This document shows positions 61,672-64,000 of a stretch of DNA of 64,000 bases, in pieces. The stretch covers positions 17,235,220 to 17,299,219 of the forward strand of contig NC_081546.1 of assembly GCF_901000735.1 (NCBI RefSeq), in the 5' to 3' direction. Origin of the DNA: Corylus avellana. Lineage: Eukaryota; Streptophyta; Magnoliopsida; Fagales; Betulaceae. The stretch's first letter is position 1, and each line of letters begins with the position of its first letter. The translations under genes were made by a program, and so were the position numbers. The notes beneath the pieces were generated by a model. That model was not told the origin of the DNA. It saw only the letters and a program-made list of their open reading frames with translations, and made no database searches.

Positions 61672-64000
61672 TTAATAAACAGGTGTCTCATTTATGACCT
61701 CATGATCTCTTAGAGAGATCCTAACCATTAACTCTATATTCTCCGGTCCAAAATGGACTAGAGAGGATCCTGTTCCGAAATTATAATATCATGGCATAGA
61801 ATGGATGCTCCTTAATTAGGTTTCTTATCCCTAGACTGGCAATGACTGTTGCAAAGGAGACATAGATGATTTGTTTTGTAAAGACTGTACGCATTCACCT
61901 CATCCTTTTCATCAACTGAAACCACACCCACTCCCATGGTTTATGCACCCTGTCATTTTGGTATATATTGTTACTGTAGAGTGGGACTCTGATATTACAC
62001 TCTTGCCACATATCTTTGGGATTATATAACAACGAGCAAAATTTTTTTTCCTGGTATTATTTCAGGAATGCTACAAAATTTTCTTGGGTTACATAACAGT
62101 TAGCAAAATCCACTTCCATTCCATTTTTTTTGGTATTATTTCAGGCCATCCCACATGCTGTAGCTATGGTCAGAGCTGCAGACAAGAAAAGTCCAAGAGA
62201 AGCTGTTGAGTTTGTTTTACAACTTTTGAAGGTACGTATTCTCTAGGAAACTACTTGTAAAACACGATTTGCGCCATTCATGCGATAAAACATTTACAAA
62301 GAATATATTTTCTGTTAGCCTTCTGTTCTTCTTGCTATATCTAGAATGATTTAGAAGCAAGCAAAGTGAACAATGAAATGTTCCTGGCCATCAACAGTTG
62401 CAGGGGATGATAAGAAATAATTAGAAGCTCACATTTTTTACTCTTTCAAAGTTTCTTGAAGTTGGAAAACTTGAATGGCATAATTGCGTTGTAGGGCGAG
62501 AAATCCCAATTGGAGTAGTTTTTATTCAAAATATGGCCCATTCTTTATCTGTATAGAAGTTTCAAGGTTAATGTTGTTAAAATCTCACACATTTAGGTTC
62601 CATAGGCAGATTAGAAATTATAAAATTCCTTGTCTAGAGCTGTTTAATAAGGAAGTGGTATTTTGTTGGAATTGTAGCCTTCTGATGCTCGTGCTTGTCC
62701 CCTTCCAGAGGTTCCATCCCGTGAACTTGAGAGAGTTGATTTCTCAGTTTTCTGTGGTCGAATTTTTCATGTTAACTATTTCTTCTCTGCTGGTCTTTTT
62801 GAAGTTCTCCTTTCGATTTAGGTCCTGTTTTTTTTGTGTTCTCCTTTTCTTTGCATGTCTTGGAGGTTTATTTTGCAACATTTTATGAAACAAAAGCAAA
62901 AACAAAAACTCGTTCACATTCCTAATTACAAGTTCTCCTAACACAGCATTAGATATCCATTTATTTTTAGATAATTTTTACACTTCCGACAATGCCACTT
63001 ACCTTTCCGTCCCTTTTGCTTCCATATTCCCACTACCTCCATTCACTGACCACTGGTTTCAGTTATCATAACCTTTTGACATGCCTCTACAGCACATTCT
63101 TGCTCACTTTGAAATCACCTGATCCTGCACCCTTATAGGTGCTCCTACCACTATTTGTTTGATGATCACACTGCTCTTCTCCTTGATTACCTGAAGAAAT
63201 CTTGTGCCATTTTTCTCTTCCTCTGGAATTATTTTTCCTCCATATCTAATCTTCATTATCTGAAGCACATTCATGGCCTTGAATATGCAATACTTTTTGG
63301 AACTGGGAGAGGGGTTCCAGATTTAAACCATTTTATCCCCTCCCTCCCCACACTCCCCAAAAAAGTCCAAAGCCAGCTTTTCTCTTTCATATTTTTTATC
63401 CCCTTAAATTTTCACTATGCTCAATGGTTTACCAGATTTTATAATTTTGCCTTTTTCTGCTTCATTGTCTGACAGTATAATGACAACAATGGGAATCCTT
63501 ACTCTGATGTATTCTGGCTTGCTGCACTAGTCCAGGCAGTTGGTGAACTTGAATTTGGGCAACAGGTTTGTGAATCTTGTTATTCTCCTTGCTCTTCATG
63601 CTGACATGTTGGTTCATTTTTTTTTTTTTTTTTTGAAAAAAAAGTTTAGTTGGTAATGCTTGACTCCAATAGTAACTTCTGACTGGATAGGATCCCATTT
63701 CAAACTTCCTATATTTTATTTTCTCCTTGCTTTTTTTTTTTCGGCCACTTTGGCTCTTATTGCAGTTGCACTGTCTCTGTTTTCAGTACCTAATATAAAA
63801 TTATTCTGGGTGAACTTCTATTTACTAATATTTATCATCATCAGCATCATCATCTCTGTTGTCATCATCATCACTTCTCTCTCTTATTCACATGCAAGTA
63901 CATGAAATATTTGGATCTCATTTCGCTTTATAATACTTTGAACTTTGTTGCTAATTGTAAGCTAAAGTGAATAGACTGTCTTCTTTTCATTATTTTAGAG
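1720..64000 (+). CDS. TAF2: TAF2, transcription initiation factor TFIID subunit 2 (partial, 20 exons visible)
   Basis: TAF2 is a nuclear TFIID subunit that helps recognise the core promoter at initiator sequences and contacts TAF1. Exon translations match plant TAF2 from memory across the full visible length: MAKPRKPKN start, then [18 protein letters not shown], then [67 protein letters not shown] and [15 protein letters not shown]. The first 450 residues have the M1 aminopeptidase-like layout, but the HExxH site is replaced by YALAR before QWFG, so no peptidase activity is expected. All splice sites are GT-AG and every phase matches when exons 13-16 are used once (2457 nt, 819 codons). About 40% of the protein lies beyond the right edge. 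The length comes from transposon-filled introns. Confidence 0.95.
1927..2257 (+). CDS. TAF2: TAF2 exon 2
   Basis: Follows a 91-bp intron ending ttttag. It encodes the start of the N-terminal beta-sandwich ([37 protein letters not shown]) and ends in phase 0 at aagcagcag|gttat. Downstream codons read into the intron and stop near 2295. Confidence 0.93.
2258..2842 (+). other. TAF2 intron 2
   Basis: 585-bp intron with no inserted gene or clear transposon. A T-rich tract (about 2785-2803) sits 40 bp before the acceptor and may serve as polypyrimidine tract. Confidence 0.85.
2843..2988 (+). CDS. TAF2: TAF2 exon 3
   Basis: Acceptor ggtgcag|aatgtg, donor ctgctg|gtatga. Encodes [14 protein letters not shown] and [17 protein letters not shown], a highly conserved plant TAF2 segment. 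Ends in phase 2. Confidence 0.93.
3103..3169 (+). CDS. TAF2: TAF2 exon 4
   Basis: Acceptor gttcag|ctatga, donor ataccag|gtggga. Encodes [20 protein letters not shown] and YQ. It precedes the first transposon-filled intron (10.7 kb). Confidence 0.92.
3488..3901 (+). mobile_element. L1-type LINE, 5'-truncated 3' end
   Basis: The frame from about 3489 to 3821 matches the C-terminus of plant LINE ORF2 ([34 protein letters not shown]). It is followed by the 3' tail shared by LINEs here (ggttgcgcccctctgcgc ... acttat and a poly-A). A 7-bp direct repeat gtagtag (3481-3487 and 3902-3908) is the likely target duplication. Only about 0.4 kb of the element was copied. Confidence 0.85.
4491..4567 (-). 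mobile_element. Minimal LINE 3'-tail insertion (77 bp)
   Basis: Poly-T then gataagtaatgaaatatcattaaaag...gcgcaacccaagtatacagg is the reverse complement of the LINE 3' tail. It lies between 17-bp direct repeats (4474-4490 and 4568-4584, two mismatches), so it is a complete but extremely truncated insertion. Confidence 0.75.
4921..4957 (+). other. tRNA-like fragment with B-box
   Basis: The sequence agagcttgccatggtggaga followed by a GGTTCGATTCC B-box (4944-4954) looks like the 3' half of a tRNA or a tRNA-derived SINE head. No complete cloverleaf can be drawn. It ends 15 bp before the intact tRNA-Phe gene. Confidence 0.4.
4972..5044 (+). tRNA. tRNA-Phe (GAA)
   Basis: 73-nt cloverleaf: acceptor GCGGGGA with TCACCGC plus discriminator A (one G-A mismatch that is also present in plant tRNA-Phe), D stem GCTC/GAGC, anticodon stem TCAGA/TCTGA with loop TTGAAGA (anticodon GAA), T stem GCGTG/CACGC. 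It differs from the plant tRNA-Phe I remember at loop position 32 (T for C) and T-loop position 57 (A for G). No run of four T follows closely; the nearest is about 200 bp away, so polymerase III termination here is doubtful. It lies inside TAF2 intron 4 on the same strand. Confidence 0.88.
5876..7316 (+). mobile_element. L1-type LINE, 5'-truncated, with perfect target duplication
   Basis: An open frame at 5899-7233 (444 codons) covers the LINE ORF2 region after the polymerase core: [19 protein letters not shown], then [15 protein letters not shown], then a C-terminal zinc finger (CCMCKK...HLLLHC) and [11 protein letters not shown]. The 3' tail gggttgcgcccctctgcgc, attacttat and poly-A follow. 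A perfect 13-bp duplication (aagattcctcaag, 5863-5875 and 7317-7329) brackets it. The uninterrupted frame and exact duplication suggest a recent insertion. The ORF cannot support transposition because the endonuclease and the YADD/FADD core are missing. Confidence 0.93.
7561..8012 (-). mobile_element. Decayed LINE 3' fragment
   Basis: On the minus strand 8012-7824 resembles LINE ORF2 near its C-terminus ([18 protein letters not shown], the counterpart of [14 protein letters not shown]). The stretch 7570-7700 carries the remnant of the LINE 3' tail (taagtcatcgaaatatcattaaaag). No target duplication was found. Confidence 0.6.
8122..8185 (+). repeat. Tandem duplication of a 32-bp unit
   Basis: The unit acaaagcgagtgcaaaacaa + gttaattgattt occurs twice back to back, essentially identical. 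Confidence 0.8.
8743..8843 (+). mobile_element. Very short LINE-like 3' insertion (101 bp)
   Basis: The segment holds ttctcttgtatactttctttgtacgag and ends with a poly-A, like the LINE 3' tails in this window. It is bracketed by the 13-bp repeat gaatgctaatgaa (8730-8742) and gaatactaatgaa (8844-8856). Confidence 0.65.
9536..12406 (-). mobile_element. L1-type LINE, 5'-truncated, with an 18-bp target duplication
   Basis: On the minus strand the frame 12384-9619 encodes a reverse transcriptase ([44 protein letters not shown]), then the thumb region and C-terminal zinc finger ([18 protein letters not shown]). The 3' tail with poly-T on the plus strand begins at 9536. The 18-bp repeat aacctgcttttggcatat is present at 9518-9535 and 12407-12424 without mismatch. 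The 100-N gap inside is flanked by a 494-bp repeat; removing it leaves a continuous frame of about 723 codons. The endonuclease domain is missing, so the copy is a dead but young insertion. Confidence 0.93.
11317..11416. other. Assembly gap (100 N) with unmerged overlap
   Basis: The 494 bp before the gap (10823-11316) recur after it (11417-11910), differing only at 11085 (T) versus 11679 (A). This is what two overlapping contig ends look like when joined without merging. Confidence 0.9.
12815..13175. mobile_element. MITE-like palindromic repeat
   Basis: The left part (aaattggtccctacggtata, tttgcaattagctcattgtg, gaggccctaaggtat) is the imperfect inverse of the right part (accttagggacctctaag, aaggagctaattgtaaatca, ggaactaatttt). 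The whole folds back on itself over about 360 bp. No target duplication was confirmed and no coding sequence is present. Confidence 0.6.
13865..14064 (+). CDS. TAF2: TAF2 exon 5
   Basis: Acceptor tttgcag|gttttg, donor ttcag|gtttct. Encodes [34 protein letters not shown] and [10 protein letters not shown], part of the aminopeptidase-like region. Phase 2 at its end. Confidence 0.93.
14161..14314 (+). CDS. TAF2: TAF2 exon 6
   Basis: Acceptor ttatag|ctgtta, donor atcag|gttggt. Encodes [18 protein letters not shown] and [20 protein letters not shown], at the position where M1 peptidases carry their substrate-binding GxMEN-type motif; the motif itself is not conserved. Confidence 0.93.
15337..15835 (-). 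mobile_element. TRIM (mini LTR retrotransposon), copy 1
   Basis: LTR-like ends at 15337-15534 and 15629-15835 share tgtaacgac/tgtaatgac, gggaaaagcg, gactagtcaatttgga and tgtgggttactcaac. The internal region is only about 94 bp. On the minus strand a primer-site-like AATGATATCAAAGCC follows one LTR, and a purine tract AAGAGGGAG precedes the other. A perfect 5-bp target duplication attgt flanks it (15332-15336, 15836-15840). It has no coding capacity. Confidence 0.82.
16273..16771 (-). mobile_element. TRIM, copy 2 (within the tandem duplicate)
   Basis: The same element as at 15337-15835, shifted by 936 bp, including both LTRs and the flanking attgt. It arose by the tandem duplication, not by independent transposition. 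Confidence 0.82.
17577..17856 (+). mobile_element. 280-bp TRIM
   Basis: Two LTR-like copies of about 77 bp (17577-17652 and 17780-17856) share gttaaagtaatgattaagtg and cctatcagcttaa. After the first comes ttgtataagaacc, a decayed tRNA-iMet primer site. Before the second comes the purine tract tagggggaggg. The 5-bp duplication catag flanks the element (17572-17576 and 17857-17861). A related remnant lies at 48897-49113. Confidence 0.75.
18443..18640. mobile_element. MITE-like repeat (possible hAT type)
   Basis: The left end (attcgtttgataaaactttt, tagaaagtgctt) is the approximate inverse of the right end (cctcaaaaagcattgtaaac, gaggcct). The middle is AT-rich and non-coding. The ends are degenerate and no duplication is certain. 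Confidence 0.4.
18660..19175 (-). mobile_element. Decayed LINE, 3' part (split element)
   Basis: On the minus strand 19055-18822 matches LINE ORF2 near its end ([26 protein letters not shown]) and 18660-18760 is the 3' tail with gcaaaggggcgcaatactag. The more 5' part of the same minus-strand element probably continues at 20868-21690, on the other side of a plus-strand LINE. Confidence 0.75.
19190..20866 (+). mobile_element. Decayed LINE inserted in opposite orientation
   Basis: The frame 19227-19667 encodes the reverse transcriptase core end ([16 protein letters not shown]) and thumb ([17 protein letters not shown]). Stops and frameshifts follow, then the zinc finger ([20 protein letters not shown], near 20426) and the tail ttgggttgcacacctttgta with attacttttttt. 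It separates two minus-strand LINE pieces and so probably inserted into them. Confidence 0.8.
20868..21690 (-). mobile_element. Decayed LINE, internal part of ORF2
   Basis: On the minus strand 21687-21484 reads [20 protein letters not shown] and the stretch near 20960 reads HDWEVESG, both ORF2 landmarks. About 70 residues of the expected ORF2 are missing between this part and 19175, so there was also a deletion. Confidence 0.7.
22092..22176 (+). CDS. TAF2: TAF2 exon 7 (degenerate metallopeptidase motif)
   Basis: Acceptor gtggcag|accata, donor gatg|gtaagc. Encodes [20 protein letters not shown] and EAPND. In active M1 peptidases this position reads HELAHQWFG; here the two zinc histidines are Tyr and Arg and the catalytic Glu is Ala, as expected for a structural TAF2. 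Confidence 0.93.
22299..22390 (+). CDS. TAF2: TAF2 exon 8
   Basis: Acceptor tgtccag|gatggc, donor tacaag|gtttgc. Encodes [20 protein letters not shown] and [11 protein letters not shown], the counterpart of the second zinc-ligand helix (WLNEGFA in M1 enzymes), again without the ligand Glu. Confidence 0.93.
22950..23547 (+). mobile_element. Old host LINE, part 1 of 4
   Basis: The frame near 22955-23036 reads [18 protein letters not shown], an ORF2 landmark. Many stops follow, then near 23510-23547 [10 protein letters not shown], where the element is cut. The frame continues at 29157 (SEKTVNH), which places the break exactly inside the zinc-finger codons. Confidence 0.75.
23667..23871 (-). repeat. 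Copia 3' LTR
   Basis: Begins TGTCAATTGTACTGAATACC on the plus strand and ends ctgactgata, where the other LTR ends ctgactaaca. The terminal CA is mutated. Confidence 0.88.
23799..27030 (-). pseudogene. Copia pol (protease, integrase, RT, RNase H), broken
   Basis: Protease-like [12 protein letters not shown] (27030-26680) has ESTAS where DSGAS is expected, so the active-site Asp and Gly are altered. Integrase zinc-binding part: [11 protein letters not shown] with a later [10 protein letters not shown] (26631-26266). The integrase core near 25.6-26.1 kb is disrupted. RT spans 25322-24963 and 24878-24291, with YVDD at 24822-24833 and [17 protein letters not shown]. RNase H begins in the RT frame ([18 protein letters not shown]) and continues at 24269-23799 after a stop. 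At least five breaks interrupt the polyprotein. Confidence 0.9.
23872..23881 (-). promoter_or_regulatory. Copia polypurine tract
   Basis: On the minus strand GAGGGGAGA directly precedes the 3' LTR, the expected plus-strand primer position. Confidence 0.7.
27097..27919 (-). pseudogene. Copia gag, frameshifted
   Basis: Two overlapping frames (27919-27542 and 27597-27097) give the usual capsid region and a CCHC zinc knuckle ([14 protein letters not shown], near 27128-27171). A frameshift separates the two parts near 27570. Confidence 0.85.
27920..28586 (-). repeat. Copia untranslated leader with degenerate short repeats
   Basis: Between the primer site and gag the plus strand repeats caaacagcacccaa (about 27950-28110), ccgacagaaatcgccgac-type units (28125-28200) and ccgggaacaccatgccgac-type units (28205-28330). 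No conserved coding frame is present. Confidence 0.65.
28587..28599 (-). promoter_or_regulatory. Copia primer-binding site
   Basis: On the minus strand TGGTATCTGAGCC directly follows the 5' LTR; one base differs from TGGTATCAGAGCC, the complement of the initiator tRNA-Met 3' end used by copia elements. Confidence 0.85.
28600..28809 (-). repeat. Copia 5' LTR
   Basis: TG...CA ends intact (tgttaattgtactg ... ctgactaaca on the plus strand); a tatat insertion near 28785-28795 distinguishes it from the other LTR. Confidence 0.88.
29157..29239 (+). mobile_element. Old host LINE, part 2 of 4
   Basis: Reads [11 protein letters not shown] then, after stops, a remnant of the region after the zinc finger (RSFWNRV). 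It continues the frame of 23547 and is cut at the tagag repeat (29235-29239), to resume at 34069-34073 with [13 protein letters not shown]. Confidence 0.7.
29409..31710 (-). CDS. LINE ORF2: endonuclease and reverse transcriptase (gap removes the middle)
   Basis: ORF2 nicks target DNA and reverse-transcribes the element RNA. The first 44 residues ([20 protein letters not shown], then [10 protein letters not shown]) are the start of an AP-like endonuclease. After the gap the RT reads [31 protein letters not shown] and [13 protein letters not shown], followed by the thumb and the C-terminal zinc finger ([18 protein letters not shown]). About 690 codons are visible after the gap. Plant ORF2 proteins are about 1300 residues, so roughly 550 codons seem hidden; the 100 N are a placeholder. 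Its start overlaps the ORF1 stop as ATGA. Confidence 0.9.
31478..31577. other. Assembly gap (100 N) inside LINE ORF2
   Basis: The flanks do not repeat each other. The protein context jumps from the endonuclease N-terminus to the middle of the RT, so over 1.5 kb is probably missing. Confidence 0.85.
31707..33896 (-). CDS. LINE ORF1 protein (729 aa)
   Basis: ORF1 of plant LINEs is an RNA-binding protein of the retrotransposition particle. The N-terminal third is compact ([60 protein letters not shown]) and also occurs in the ORF1 at 51963-53536. The rest is Ser/Pro/Glu-rich and probably disordered. I see no CCHC knuckle. The start is chosen at MATSRKW, which follows the leader. The stop TGA overlaps the ORF2 ATG. 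I name no domain family for it. Confidence 0.8.
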   Translation of the reverse strand: MATSRKWNVESKTFEFLIKSGVSGVRIFERGNRKQKTIFLHKDEVVWLARIVEDLVAVDSSEVFWDQSRARYPRIIAQKCANRHGRFLTIEEFDGRHRSGSVFIPEGRHGQGWKRLITEVHFAKLSLCEPREVREVIKKNDVGGRRRSYAEVMGSSLQRTEDCFDTFTEPIARVPRWLKEVSIGKNKQDQLSDTQEEGLLESLAAGRSDRGGMEGPKMNQSLYGEGTSNPKAGETLGLLGGAPGSRFPVQASRLITTTSLPVSVCGADQAKGREGAGSPVVQAWFRVKEDLINAKETLVRLRGEVDVGLDRLERTISFVEGLSALPRPGGSGAYGLAGGEIAQPRKVFWGRPNHGKRYHPVKTYFRRKAVRPVEQGEASKGGAKLVDMPECSSGGLLAPVDLAGSPEIRPMSRDRVLHAESIAQTGASSPAEAPTEVVSSDQVSAPPAGELDCLKGDPKSLVGVAGIYAHSVERLLSCDREVASALELATTSPAEVPTKEDVFSEGAASPTRVDTLGDTATADSLAEFTVSMASPMKWQGPLSTLEKGLVDQGDRKGVLGVAVSGILGKHPSSGVSPELSGPATSVGEKVGLGGCQGDSGKGLLGKEMGCGISQADNMVGAPTEEVSSSNQESFVPDSIQETQLEVQEKFFIIQACKEVGLTCDGEEGKLEETIGRLMADNRGKEVERAVGTPIVKKGKRELINLQSSVNFLEHSSRERNKGRASRVKS
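34069..34134 (+). mobile_element. Old host LINE, part 3 of 4
   Basis: Reads [15 protein letters not shown], the segment after the zinc finger in LINE ORF2. The left side follows the tagag repeat; the right side is cut at tggtagac, which recurs at 35653-35660. Confidence 0.75.
34135..35652 (-). mobile_element. L1-type LINE, 5'-truncated
   Basis: Minus-strand frames (35662-35324, 34876-34655, 34646-34431, 34427-34224) cover the ORF2 thumb ([20 protein letters not shown]) to the C-terminus ([35 protein letters not shown]), broken by several stops. The 8-bp duplication tggtagac (34127-34134 and 35653-35660) flanks it. It is the same subfamily as 5876-7316, in the opposite orientation. Confidence 0.88.
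35661..35955 (+). mobile_element. Old host LINE, part 4 of 4 (3' end)
   Basis: Resumes at attatagtttagcaatgtgg with remnants of the C-terminus (CGVFGENTM), then the tail tgaattgcgccccctttgcg, attacttat and poly-A. Confidence 0.75.
36127..36252 (+). CDS. TAF2: TAF2 exon 9
   Basis: Acceptor gtgtag|gcaaat, donor aaatct|gtaagt. Encodes [19 protein letters not shown] and [18 protein letters not shown], a plant TAF2 landmark. Phase 0 on both sides. Confidence 0.93.
36352..36405 (+). CDS. TAF2: TAF2 exon 10
   Basis: Acceptor tttaaag|gttgca, donor cgcaat|gtgaga. Encodes [18 protein letters not shown]. Only 18 codons. Confidence 0.9.
36670..37485 (+). mobile_element. LINE remnant with a nested LINE 3' end
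   Basis: The outer LINE reads [18 protein letters not shown] and WCCMFNKSG up to 36907 and resumes at 37151 with [17 protein letters not shown]. Between lies a second LINE 3' end (36908-37150: [10 protein letters not shown], then [12 protein letters not shown] and tail gggttgcccccctctgtgc, poly-A). The perfect 11-bp repeat aagagtggaga (36897-36907, 37151-37161) marks the nested insertion. The outer LINE may end with the tail at 38811-38895. Confidence 0.8.
37486..38800. repeat. [12 protein letters not shown] LTR-retrotransposon-like stretch
   Basis: Contains repeats of a gcgctcgagcg-type word (37855-37960), a cactccccaacttacatatt and ttgctagtcccttagc motif and ttaggtgtaaagacacccct, words I associate with plant gypsy-type elements. 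No protein domain, LTR pair or target duplication was found. It separates LINE sequence on its left from a LINE tail at 38811-38895. Confidence 0.35.
39270..39338 (+). CDS. TAF2: TAF2 exon 11
   Basis: Acceptor cgtacag|attttg, donor aaggag|gtaatg. Encodes [19 protein letters not shown] and STKE, matching plant TAF2. Confidence 0.92.
40150..41040 (-). mobile_element. LINE ORF1-derived fragment with 3' tail
   Basis: Begins on the plus strand with the inverse LINE tail (taagtaattgttgtatatat, gctaagggagcgcaacccta). Minus-strand frames 40736-40359 and 41193-40825 are Ser/Pro-rich, then acidic ([20 protein letters not shown]). This may be an ORF1 without an ORF2. Identity is inferred from tail and composition. 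Confidence 0.5.
41041..42737 (+). mobile_element. LINE derivative: ORF1 end fused to the 3' tail, ORF2 missing
   Basis: Broken frames (41309-41842, 41662-42108, 42280-42606) run to [24 protein letters not shown], which resembles the end of the intact ORF1 ([20 protein letters not shown]). A LINE 3' tail (tatacttcctgtatgctttg, poly-A at about 42728-42737) follows almost at once. It looks like an internally deleted, non-autonomous LINE. Confidence 0.6.
43490..43712 (-). repeat. Minisatellite inside the LTR element
   Basis: About four units of 50-60 bp share gatcggttctcgccg, a/gaacaccaaggccggtcgga and t(g/a)ca(a/t)cgatca; they alternate two subtypes (aaaaacacc and gagaatcc), giving a higher-order unit of about 115 bp. 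Confidence 0.75.
44148..44175. repeat. Perfect 12-bp hairpin near the primer site
   Basis: TGCCCGTGTGGG, loop CTAA, CCCACACGGGCA. It lies 47-74 bp from the primer site, in the 5' leader of the LTR element. Confidence 0.85.
44875..44972 (+). CDS. TAF2: TAF2 exon 12
   Basis: Acceptor gatgcag|ttccgg, donor gatctaag|gtatgg. Encodes [20 protein letters not shown] and [12 protein letters not shown], then shares an Arg codon with exon 13. Confidence 0.92.
45014..45652. mobile_element. Fold-back LTR-derived element: inverted arms around one primer site
   Basis: Two 307-bp arms (45014-45320 and 45346-45652) are inverted, imperfect copies of each other. The outer ends are TGTTAGAGTATATTTGAATT and its inverse, so the whole reads TG...CA. 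The 25-nt loop contains TGGTATCAGAG (45327-45337), the initiator tRNA-Met primer site of copia-type elements. A perfect 5-bp duplication tcttt flanks it (45009-45013, 45653-45657). No coding sequence. Its right half recurs at 53663-54128. Confidence 0.85.
45714..46061 (+). CDS. TAF2: TAF2 exon 13 (copy A)
   Basis: Acceptor attgtaag|gatggg, donor gctccag|gtatat. Encodes [60 protein letters not shown] and [12 protein letters not shown]. Largest visible exon. The frame from 45679 is open because the intron end is in frame. Confidence 0.93.
46062..47141 (+). other. TAF2 intron 13 (copy A)
   Basis: Holds a LINE 3' remnant (about 46222-46630). 46631-47141 is AT-rich intron without identifiable features. 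Confidence 0.75.
46222..46630 (+). mobile_element. Decayed LINE 3' end (copy A)
   Basis: Translation gives [17 protein letters not shown] and [20 protein letters not shown], the LINE C-terminus, then ttgtacacacgtgtacctga and a tail. The counterpart is at 54690-55098. Confidence 0.7.
47142..47229 (+). CDS. TAF2: TAF2 exon 14 (copy A)
   Basis: Acceptor ttgcag|ttcgga, donor gtgg|gtaaga. Encodes [20 protein letters not shown] and HFNQPIQMW. Confidence 0.93.
47920..48119 (+). pseudogene. Captured cytochrome P450 (CYP87-like) first exon, copy A
   Basis: The frame starts at ATG 47920 and encodes a membrane anchor ([18 protein letters not shown]), then the P450 hinge [20 protein letters not shown] and [36 protein letters not shown] with a GETL(Q/E)FF and DIPPFI is characteristic of plant CYP87/CYP85-clan enzymes; CYP87 is my best match from memory. 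A GT donor (catg|gtacgta) follows at the place where an exon 1 could end. No later P450 exon was found, so it is a gene fragment. The same fragment lies at 56387-56586. Confidence 0.8.
48897..49113 (+). mobile_element. TRIM remnant (copy A)
   Basis: tgttaaagtatttgattaaa, then cctatcaacttaagcttttg at the right end, and aaaccccaacttcg with acctattaaaagggagtttg before it, parallel the TRIM at 17577-17856. The left LTR is degraded. Confidence 0.6.
49345..49617 (+). mobile_element. Internally deleted LINE fragment (copy A)
   Basis: Starts with the ORF2 landmark [13 protein letters not shown] and, after about 190 bp, jumps to the 3' tail (ggttgcgcctctctgtactt, acattatttat, poly-A). Counterpart at 57811-58083. 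Confidence 0.7.
50034..50090 (+). repeat. Compound microsatellite (CT)n(AT)n, copy A
   Basis: A CT run of about 15 units is followed by an AT run of about 11 units. The counterpart at 58500-58556 has nearly the same length. Confidence 0.9.
50598..50723 (+). CDS. TAF2: TAF2 exon 15 (copy A)
   Basis: Acceptor aatcag|attaat, donor tctaag|gtttta. Encodes [20 protein letters not shown] and [17 protein letters not shown]. Phase 0 on both sides. First helical-repeat part after the peptidase-like region. Confidence 0.93.
50808..50864 (+). CDS. TAF2: TAF2 exon 16 (copy A)
   Basis: Acceptor tatcaag|gccttc, donor tctgag|gtattt. Encodes [19 protein letters not shown]. Splicing it to the next exon 13 copy would shift the frame and give a stop six codons later, so use of both copies is incompatible with TAF2. 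Confidence 0.92.
51304..51403. other. Assembly gap (100 N) at the end of copy A
   Basis: The left contig stops in the middle of a sequence that continues unbroken in copy B (59774 onward), just before a tatc microsatellite there. The right side starts in unrelated LINE ORF1 sequence. Confidence 0.92.
51404..53662 (-). mobile_element. LINE 5' part(s) with ORF1, truncated by the gap
   Basis: The 5' leader (53662-53537, CT-rich, with the same gcgcgt-containing block as the LINE at 34007) is followed by ORF1 on the minus strand. Near 51507 a second ORF1 start ([20 protein letters not shown]) appears, cut by the gap, so either two elements lie end to end or ORF1 was partly duplicated. The left boundary of the insertion is hidden. 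Confidence 0.8.
51963..53536 (-). pseudogene. LINE ORF1, frameshifted
   Basis: The frame 53536-52229 shares [40 protein letters not shown] and [20 protein letters not shown] with the intact ORF1 at 31707-33896. It shifts to 52556-51963 near 52500 ([20 protein letters not shown]), and a further frame, 51944-51516, follows after a stop. No ORF2 is visible. Confidence 0.75.
54190..54537 (+). CDS. TAF2: TAF2 exon 13 (copy B)
   Basis: Same splice sites and identical translation as 45714-46061. Copy B connects directly to exons 17-20, so in a corrected assembly this copy may be the retained one. Confidence 0.88.
54690..55098 (+). mobile_element. Decayed LINE 3' end (copy B)
   Basis: Counterpart of 46222-46630, with a few substitutions (for example aaggtggttg for aaggaggttg) and a small insertion near 54732. 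Confidence 0.65.
55616..55703 (+). CDS. TAF2: TAF2 exon 14 (copy B)
   Basis: Identical in sequence to 47142-47229, with the same acceptor and donor. Confidence 0.88.
56387..56586 (+). pseudogene. Captured cytochrome P450 (CYP87-like) first exon, copy B
   Basis: Second copy of the fragment at 47920, with the anchor, the proline-rich hinge ([14 protein letters not shown]) and the GT donor all retained. Confidence 0.78.
57363..57579 (+). mobile_element. TRIM remnant (copy B)
   Basis: Counterpart of 48897-49113; the purine tract reads gtaggggggagtgttaaag here and is closer to a canonical TRIM end than in copy A. Confidence 0.6.
57811..58083 (+). mobile_element. Internally deleted LINE fragment (copy B)
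   Basis: Counterpart of 49345-49617, essentially identical. Confidence 0.7.
58500..58556 (+). repeat. Compound microsatellite (CT)n(AT)n, copy B
   Basis: Counterpart of 50034-50090. Confidence 0.9.
59068..59193 (+). CDS. TAF2: TAF2 exon 15 (copy B)
   Basis: Identical translation to 50598-50723, same splice sites. Confidence 0.88.
59278..59334 (+). CDS. TAF2: TAF2 exon 16 (copy B)
   Basis: Identical translation to 50808-50864. Joins exon 17 in frame (SASE, then ETDWAGL). Confidence 0.9.
59335..60066 (+). other. TAF2 intron 16
   Basis: 732-bp intron; the tatc microsatellite (about 59808-59834) starts some 35 bp past the point where copy A breaks off. Otherwise AT-rich with no insertion seen. 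Confidence 0.85.
60067..60146 (+). CDS. TAF2: TAF2 exon 17
   Basis: Acceptor tcaccag|gaaact, donor gcccaa|gtatgg. Encodes [20 protein letters not shown] and ANIGLP. Confidence 0.93.
60236..60278 (+). CDS. TAF2: TAF2 exon 18
   Basis: Acceptor tgccag|gccaaa, donor cttgag|gtaatg. Encodes [14 protein letters not shown]. It is only 43 nt. Confidence 0.92.
60279..62144 (+). other. TAF2 intron 18
   Basis: 1.9-kb intron with a MITE (61227-61776). 60279-61226 and 61777-62144 are AT-rich, with no further feature seen. Confidence 0.85.
61227..61776. mobile_element. 550-bp MITE with long inverted ends and GC-rich core palindromes
   Basis: The left end GGAACAGGATCCTCTCCAAT is the near-inverse of the right end (gagaggatcctgttcc). 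A second inverted pair (ggttaggatctctctagaga and gatctcttagagagatccta) lies inside. The core carries GGGGTGGCCGGCCACCCC (about 61394-61411) and its partner near 61568-61583, separated by more ccacccc/ggggtgg words. An AT microsatellite of over 20 units (61629-61668) follows. The flanks share aattata, a possible target duplication. It has no coding sequence. Confidence 0.8.
62145..62231 (+). CDS. TAF2: TAF2 exon 19
   Basis: Acceptor tttcag|gccatc, donor ttgaag|gtacgt. Encodes [20 protein letters not shown] and VEFVLQLLK. Confidence 0.93.
62232..63475 (+). other. TAF2 intron 19
   Basis: 1.2-kb intron. Short open frames exist, but none is conserved or recognisable. No transposon end was seen. 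Confidence 0.8.
63476..63565 (+). CDS. TAF2: TAF2 exon 20
   Basis: Acceptor ctgacag|tataat, donor caacag|gtttgt. Encodes [20 protein letters not shown] and [10 protein letters not shown]. Confidence 0.93.
63566..63998 (+). other. TAF2 intron 20
   Basis: 433-bp intron with T-rich tracts (for example 63619-63634) and a tcatca repeat near 63835-63870. It ends with tattttag, followed by ag at 63999-64000, likely the first two bases of exon 21 (a Ser codon follows FGQQ in plant TAF2). Confidence 0.7.
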